Positions 32,175 through 34,874 of a stretch of 34,874 nucleotides of DNA are shown here, one piece after another. The position numbers were made by a program, and so were the translations under genes. The notes beneath the pieces were generated by a model. That model saw only the letters and a program-made list of their open reading frames with translations, was not told the DNA's origin and made no database searches. Numbering within the stretch: the stretch's first letter is position 1; each line of letters begins with the position of its first letter. Source of the DNA: Ignavibacteria bacterium (GTDB taxonomy: Bacteria; Bacteroidota; Ignavibacteria; UBA10030; SZUA-254); contig JACOSY010000001.1 in assembly GCA_016178595.1 (NCBI GenBank), forward strand, positions 1 to 34,874. The letters are read 5' to 3'.

Positions 32175-32911
32175 GTAAAGAAATCGCCCTCATCGGATAC
32201 GGCAGGTTTGGTCGTCTCGCTGCTGCACATCTCCGCAAAGATTTCCAGGTGTGCGTTGTAGAACCTCGTAAATCCGTACAACTTGCTCGTGGCATGCGCC
32301 GTGTGTCTCTTGAGGAAGCGGCATCCAAGCCGGTTGTTCTTCTTTCCGTTCCAATCAATCGACTTTGTGATGTCCTTACCACAATTGCCCCCAAGCTTCG
32401 AATCGGGGCGCTCGTTATCGATGTCTGCTCGGTAAAAGAACAGCCGGTTCGCTGGATGAAATCTCTTCTACCCAAAGATGTTTTAATTCTGGGAACTCAT
32501 CCTCTTTTCGGACCAGATAGCGCAGCAAAAAGTCTGATGGGACATACAATTGTTCTCTGCCCCGTGCGAATTCGGAAAAGACAACTTCAACGCCTCTCGA
32601 CTTATCTTCGAGCACGCGGATTGAATGTACAACTATTGACGCCTCTTCGTCACGACAAACTTATGGCATCGACACTTTTCCTGACACAATTCGTTGGCCA
32701 CGGCCTTCGTAAACTTTCGCTGCCAAATCCTACATCTTCAACTCACAATTTCAGATCTCTTCATCACATTGCAACAATCACGGGAAACGATACGATGGAA
32801 CTGTTCCGTGACATGTTCGAATACAACCGCTTTGCCAAACGTCTCCCTGAAGAGCTTCTCCGATCGTTCAGCGAACTTCATAAAACGCTGAAGTCACCTC
32901 GCAGTTATTAA
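32171..32911 (+). CDS. tyrA: Prephenate (or arogenate) dehydrogenase
   Basis: This 246-residue protein has an N-terminal NAD(P) fold ([17 protein letters not shown]) and the TyrA substrate block [27 protein letters not shown], then a helical dimer domain ([15 protein letters not shown] ... [14 protein letters not shown]). It oxidatively decarboxylates prephenate or arogenate toward tyrosine. The THPLFGPDS motif resembles plant-type arogenate dehydrogenases, so the substrate is not settled by sequence. It has no ACT domain, so control probably lies at DAHP synthase and the attenuator. It is the last gene of the operon; no good terminator hairpin is visible in the 88 bp that follow. Confidence 0.92.
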   Translation: MSKEIALIGYGRFGRLAAAHLRKDFQVCVVEPRKSVQLARGMRRVSLEEAASKPVVLLSVPINRLCDVLTTIAPKLRIGALVIDVCSVKEQPVRWMKSLLPKDVLILGTHPLFGPDSAAKSLMGHTIVLCPVRIRKRQLQRLSTYLRARGLNVQLLTPLRHDKLMASTLFLTQFVGHGLRKLSLPNPTSSTHNFRSLHHIATITGNDTMELFRDMFEYNRFAKRLPEELLRSFSELHKTLKSPRSY

Positions 32912-32999
32912 CACAAATATCCCGTCATGACTGCATAATTTTCCACAATAATGCTTCATTTCCATAAATAAGGGTTGAGTAAAATCCCATCTTCCTCTG

Positions 33000-33028
33000 T
33001 TGACATTCTAACGAAAAAATACGATAAT
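33000..33028 (+). promoter_or_regulatory. Consensus sigma-70 promoter before secreted-protein gene
   Basis: TTGACA (33000-33005) and GATAAT (33023-33028) are separated by exactly 17 bp. The predicted start near 33035 leaves about a 50-base leader, with AAAGGA seven bases before the ATG at 33087. Confidence 0.75.
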
Positions 33029-33086
33029 AGATCATACACAATCATAGAACAGGGAGGGCAATTTTCGTCCTATTGAAAGGATAATT

Positions 33087-34601
33087 ATGAAGAAGTTGCC
33101 GTTACCGTCTCTGTTATTCTTTGCCATCCTCTTCACTCAGCCTGCTTCCGCCCAAAAACGACTCCTCGTCAATCAGTTTGGTGATGCGATTACATTGACG
33201 AAAGGTAGCAGCGCGATTTCTATCATCAAAGAGGCTACTTCTCTCTCTGCCGCTCAAGACTGCGGCATAGCCACCTTTGGATTCGAACCTCTCAAGTATC
33301 CCCCTGCAAGTGGTGGCCAGTATGCTTTGCATAAAGACATCATGGGCATGTGGTTCGAAGCACCTGCGAGCGGGAGAATTGACACCGTGTATTGGATCAT
33401 GAACGGTGTTTGCCGCGACGAGTCCACTCTATCGCTGCGAATATTCAATTCGAACATCTACACCGGTCATGGACCGGGATATGACGGTTATCCCGCTCCT
33501 TCATTGAGTACCTGCTGGGGATACTACCTCAGTACAGCCGATCAGGAAGATGGTATCGCTGCATTTCCTGAGGATGCTGCCGGTCCCGATACGACGTGGC
33601 AATCTACGGTGACCAGTGGACCCGGTCCATCATATCCGCCCATAGCTAAGGGAATTTGGGGTCTCTCCGGTGTACCGGTCAACGTTCACGCGAATAAGAT
33701 CAACAAATTTGACCTCAATCTTGTTACCGAACTCAACGTAACAGAGGGAGATCGGTTCTTCATAACTCTAAGATTGGGTGGACATGCAGGTGATGCCTGT
33801 ACTCCAAGTACGGCTGACGTTTTTACACGGAGTCTCGAGCCAGATCCTCTCCTAACGCACGACTGGAAATTTTATGAAAACGTGGCAGTCTTTCCCGGAG
33901 CAGTTTGTAAGGGATGGGTCGCACGCGGAGAATGGAACTTGCTCTTTTGGTATAGTATGACTCCCACGAGTAATACTCCACCGAACATCATTAGCGAACC
34001 ACTTCATAATACGACCTCGACAGATGTCCGAGATTTCACAGCCGTCATCACGGATTGTGATGCATTCGATACTTTGCGCGCAGGTGTACAATCGGCCTTC
34101 ATACGATACACGGCCAACGGCGGCGCATCGCAGGTTTCTCCAATGCTTTACCTGACCGCCGATCAGTGGGAAGCAACCATCCCCGGACAGTCTGTGGGAT
34201 CGACAGTCTCATATCGCATTATTGCAGTCGATTCCCTAGGCCTGGCCGATTCCAGCGGATTGAATACATACCGTATAATTAGCCCGAATAGTTTATATTA
34301 TCGTGCTGACACAACGACGACCTGCACACCGGCATCAATTCACTCGGCACCCGCCATCGGCGCCTCAGACTGGTTCGTCGATTCTGCGAGAGCGGGAACC
34401 GGTTCTCACCGCGGCGATGACGGCACCGCAGGCCCCTTCTCGCTTGGCGGCCCGTTCGTGTACTATGGTGATACCGTCAACTATGCCTGGATCGGTGTGA
34501 ATGGCGCCATGGCACTGACCAAGAGTGCAACTGATACTGATGATGTGAACTTGAATGGTTTTGCAACGGGCGGATGGGATCTTCCGAACCGCCAGCATTA
34601 G
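33087..34601 (+). CDS. Large secreted protein, reading frame broken at 3' end
   Basis: The protein has 504 residues with a signal peptide (MKKLPLPSLLFFAILFTQPASAQ). Residues about 55-290 form a beta-rich domain with scattered cysteines that I cannot name. Residues about 295-395 look like an Ig/FN3-type module (PPNIISEP ... FTAVITDCD ... VSYRIIAVDSLGLADSSG). From about 410 a further beta domain begins (DTVNYAWIGVNGAMALTKS), resembling cell-surface repeats of Bacteroidota secreted proteins. It stops at TAG 34599-34601 inside that domain, just after GWDLPNRQH, while fitting sequence continues in the +1 frame. It is therefore probably the front part of a longer secreted or adhesin-like protein. 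A strong promoter and AAAGGA support the start. Confidence 0.75.
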   Translation: MKKLPLPSLLFFAILFTQPASAQKRLLVNQFGDAITLTKGSSAISIIKEATSLSAAQDCGIATFGFEPLKYPPASGGQYALHKDIMGMWFEAPASGRIDTVYWIMNGVCRDESTLSLRIFNSNIYTGHGPGYDGYPAPSLSTCWGYYLSTADQEDGIAAFPEDAAGPDTTWQSTVTSGPGPSYPPIAKGIWGLSGVPVNVHANKINKFDLNLVTELNVTEGDRFFITLRLGGHAGDACTPSTADVFTRSLEPDPLLTHDWKFYENVAVFPGAVCKGWVARGEWNLLFWYSMTPTSNTPPNIISEPLHNTTSTDVRDFTAVITDCDAFDTLRAGVQSAFIRYTANGGASQVSPMLYLTADQWEATIPGQSVGSTVSYRIIAVDSLGLADSSGLNTYRIISPNSLYYRADTTTTCTPASIHSAPAIGASDWFVDSARAGTGSHRGDDGTAGPFSLGGPFVYYGDTVNYAWIGVNGAMALTKSATDTDDVNLNGFATGGWDLPNRQH

Positions 34602-34874
34602 CGATGCACAGAGCGACATCGCAGTCTTCCGTGTTGTTCTGAATCGTAATACCGGCGTCATCGAATTCCAGTACGATAACATTGGCGTTGGCGGCGAGGA
34701 GACGACCGATGGAACGCTTGTCGGCATCCAGTGCGATTCACTCACTCATCATGCGACTGTGCCTGATGTGCCGCCCTTCAACCATTTCAACCGGAGCGGA
34801 TATCCGGTTGAGACGCGGCTGCATGACGGGTTGTGTATCCACTACTATCCGGTGGTCTACACGTTTACGTCGTT
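34591..34874 (+). pseudogene. Frameshifted continuation of the secreted-protein gene (runs off window)
   Basis: In the frame beginning GCC at 34591 the sequence stays open to the window end and reads SDIAVFRVVLNRNTGVIEFQYDNIGVGG and then TTDGTLVGIQCD. This is the expected strand pattern for the second half of the surface beta domain started in the 33087 gene. It has no start signal. Related domains usually have several strands between a WDLPN-like and an FRVVLNRNTG-like block, so a deletion may accompany the frameshift. Confidence 0.6.

Noticed and set aside
32912-32999. A terminator after tyrA
   Set aside because: Only three- or four-base stems (for example GGG...CCC around 32972-32989) without a T-run were found, too weak to call.

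Overview
The window looks like chromosomal DNA from an aerobic, Gram-negative bacterium of the Bacteroidota/Chlorobiota (Ignavibacteria-like) group. This is an inference from three things: a Bacteroidota-style TonB-dependent receptor with an N-terminal carboxypeptidase-regulatory domain and an OMP_b-brl-type barrel, a cytochrome oxidase operon in the order I-III-IV-x-x-II, and short overlapping genes with E. coli-like sigma-70 promoters. No rRNA, tRNA or CRISPR array was seen.

Region 1 (1-2786) is a patchy accessory segment. It holds the tail of an IS30-family transposase, a DoxX-family membrane protein, a decayed RibD_C/DHFR-like gene, a small secreted ABM-like protein, a CPBP intramembrane protease and an orphan translation start that is cut off after 11 codons. 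The DoxX and CPBP genes share an almost identical 22-bp start region. Region 2 (2787-5946, minus strand) is a lipoprotein/TonB-dependent receptor pair.

Region 3 (6192-16549, plus strand) is one long respiratory operon. It encodes a secreted cupredoxin-like protein, cytochrome c oxidase subunits I, III and IV, two small membrane proteins, subunit II, heme A synthase (ctaA), heme O synthase (ctaB), an ABC exporter pair, a SCO copper chaperone and a DUF420 protein. The oxidase is unusual: subunit I lacks the K-channel lysine, subunit II has Gln in place of the CuA/Mg glutamate, and about 180 residues built from 48-residue tandem repeats are inserted just before the CuA loop. Region 4 (16568-19035, minus strand) encodes an M13 metallopeptidase, then a possible 34-residue peptide with a strong ribosome binding site, then a Kazal-like secreted cysteine-rich protein.

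Region 5 (19274-32911, plus strand) is the most striking part. It is a single aromatic amino acid operon, trpE-trpG-trpD-trpC-trpF-aroF-trpB-trpA-aroB-aroDE-aroA-aroC::aroQ-tyrA, with nearly every junction overlapping. It is preceded by a promoter, a 31-codon leader peptide containing the run RFWYAYYWW, and a Rho-independent terminator. This is the layout of a transcription attenuator that reads Phe, Tyr and Trp charging together. The operon carries two fusions: DHQ dehydratase-shikimate dehydrogenase, and chorismate synthase-chorismate mutase. Shikimate kinase and prephenate dehydratase are not in the window.

Region 6 (33000-34874) has a consensus promoter and a large secreted protein gene whose reading frame breaks near 34.6 kb. 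The continuation runs off the window.
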